From Levilactobacillus lindianensis (lineage in GTDB: Bacteria > Bacillota > Bacilli > Lactobacillales > Lactobacillaceae): DNA of 64,000 nt. The stretch is from the NCBI RefSeq assembly GCF_003946095.1, contig NZ_RHOD01000006.1, forward strand, positions 1 through 64,000, read 5' to 3'. Below are positions 63,151 through 64,000 of the stretch, piece by piece (position 1 is the first letter of the stretch; each line of letters begins with the position of its first letter). The notes beneath the pieces are model-generated. The model had not been told where the DNA came from. It ran no database searches and saw only the letters and a list, made by a program, of their open reading frames with translations. A program made the position numbers and the translations under genes.

Positions 63151-64000
63151 TTACCCCTTGTCGTCGGTCAGGTGCTGCGTCTCACGCCGGTCAAAGAAGT
63201 TGACCGCAAACGAGATGACAATCAGAATCACACCGGCAATAAAGATGGCGTGCAGACCCTGATACAAGATACCACGTAGGGTTGGTAAGACATTGGCTGG
63301 CAAGCTCAACGCCGTTTGCGGGTTGATGAGCTTGTTCATCATCGCCATACTCGTCCCATGATGGCTGACCACACCGCGCGTCATGGCAAGGTTCATGATA
63401 ATCCCTAAGATAGAAACCATCATGGTCTGCCCCAGTGTCCGTGACAACGTATTGAATGAAGTTGCAACCCCAACCTCATCGACTGCGACTTGGCTTTGAA
63501 CCGTCACCGTAGTCGTGGTAATGGTAATCCCAAATCCAGTTCCACAGATCCCAGCGATGACGAAGAAGCACCAGAATGGCGTACTAGCGGGCAATAATGC
63601 CATGGTTATGGCCCCAATCATCACCAGTGTCAAACTGATATTCACGATTTGATAAGGTGACCGACTCAGCAGTAATTTACCGGCAATAAACGACCCAACA
63701 ATCCACATCAGAGAACTGGGTGTAATCGCAAACCCAGCTTCGGAAGCCTTTAGTCCCAGAAGACCCTGCGTCCAAGTGGGTAAGTAGACCTCAAAACCCA
63801 TAATAAACCCACTCAGTAATGCGGCGATTAAATTTTGCACGACAAACGTCCGGTTTGCAAACAAAGATAACGGAATCAATGGATCGGCAGTCCGTTTCTC
63901 TTGGCGAAGGAAAGCCCAGAAGGTCCCGATAGAAATCAGGAATCCCAGGACGACGAACAACACATTGAGTTGCCCCTCCCCTAACAGTTGGAAAGTCAGC
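63151..64000 (-). CDS. DHA2-family MFS drug exporter, 5' end beyond the window
   Basis: C-terminal ~283 residues of an EmrB/QacA-type 14-helix transporter; the frame is open to the window edge, so the start is missing. Helices are regularly spaced, and the FNTLSRTLGQTMMVSILG segment (motif C-like region, helices 11-12) and a long extracellular loop before the last helix are typical. The tail (DRRETQHLTDDKG) is cytoplasmic. Substrate unknown. Confidence 0.85.
   Translation of the reverse strand, partial: LTFQLLGEGQLNVLFVVLGFLISIGTFWAFLRQEKRTADPLIPLSLFANRTFVVQNLIAALLSGFIMGFEVYLPTWTQGLLGLKASEAGFAITPSSLMWIVGSFIAGKLLLSRSPYQIVNISLTLVMIGAITMALLPASTPFWCFFVIAGICGTGFGITITTTTVTVQSQVAVDEVGVATSFNTLSRTLGQTMMVSILGIIMNLAMTRGVVSHHGTSMAMMNKLINPQTALSLPANVLPTLRGILYQGLHAIFIAGVILIVISFAVNFFDRRETQHLTDDKG

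Overview
The window is a stretch of chromosome from a low-GC Gram-positive of the family Lactobacillaceae. Gene content and coding GC near 50% suggest a Levilactobacillus-like species, but that is an inference. Supporting signs are AGGAGG-type ribosome binding sites, a T-box in front of argS, blocks of gene order shared with Bacillus subtilis (coiA-pepF-spxH-relQ-ppnK-rluD and ecsAB-hit-yhaH-prsA-yhaM-yhaN-yhaO-yheA), D-Asp cross-bridge genes and a KxYKxGKxW-type surface protein. Almost everything is ordinary core genome; the clear accessory block is 7.3-20.9 kb.

Layout. 0-0.3 kb: terminator and a truncated IS30-like end. 0.3-7.2 kb: DUF3397, DUF4044, ftsK, trmL, rlmA, an AI-2E-type transporter, cutC. 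7.3-20.3 kb: one minus-strand surface-glycoprotein locus. Its promoter-proximal gene is a ~2100-residue Ala/Ser-rich adhesin with a 390-residue Ser-Asp repeat. It is followed by a gene split by a G10 tract, a 67-residue membrane protein and three paralogous TarM/GtfA-like glycosyltransferases. 21-29 kb: rluD-ppnK-relQ facing spxH, degV, pepF-coiA, trmB and a ytmP-like kinase. 30-39 kb: ecsBA facing hit-yhaH-prsA, then yhaM-yhaN-yhaO and yheA. 39-44 kb: class A PBP, argR, argS with an Arg T-box, tRNA-Gly(CCC). 44-47 kb: DUF2187, a cell-wall amidase, a RibD-like reductase, a YisL-like protein. 47-52 kb: aspartate racemase, D-aspartate ligase and an asparagine-synthase-like amidotransferase, probably making and amidating the D-Asp peptidoglycan bridge, then an FLP-like Crp/Fnr regulator. 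52-57 kb: PepD-type dipeptidase, small proteins, tRNA-Leu(CAG), YbjQ/VanZ-like proteins, OhrR with its operator, a CPBP protease. 57-64 kb: GH65 phosphorylase with beta-phosphoglucomutase behind a cre-like site, a Cof-type phosphatase, deoxynucleoside kinase, DUF960 and the start-truncated DHA2-type MFS exporter.

The most notable system is the 7.3-20.3 kb locus. It can be read as a self-contained O-glycosylation island for one giant surface protein, containing a candidate phase-variable gene (G10; a one-base loss restores a ~546-residue protein) and one glycosyltransferase whose EX7E motif is altered in a way that recalls a non-catalytic GtfB-like partner. No accessory SecA2/SecY2/Asp genes lie in the window, and the adhesin lacks a recognisable LPxTG motif despite a C-terminal membrane segment. 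Start codons below were re-chosen from ribosome binding sites where the longest frame was clearly too long.
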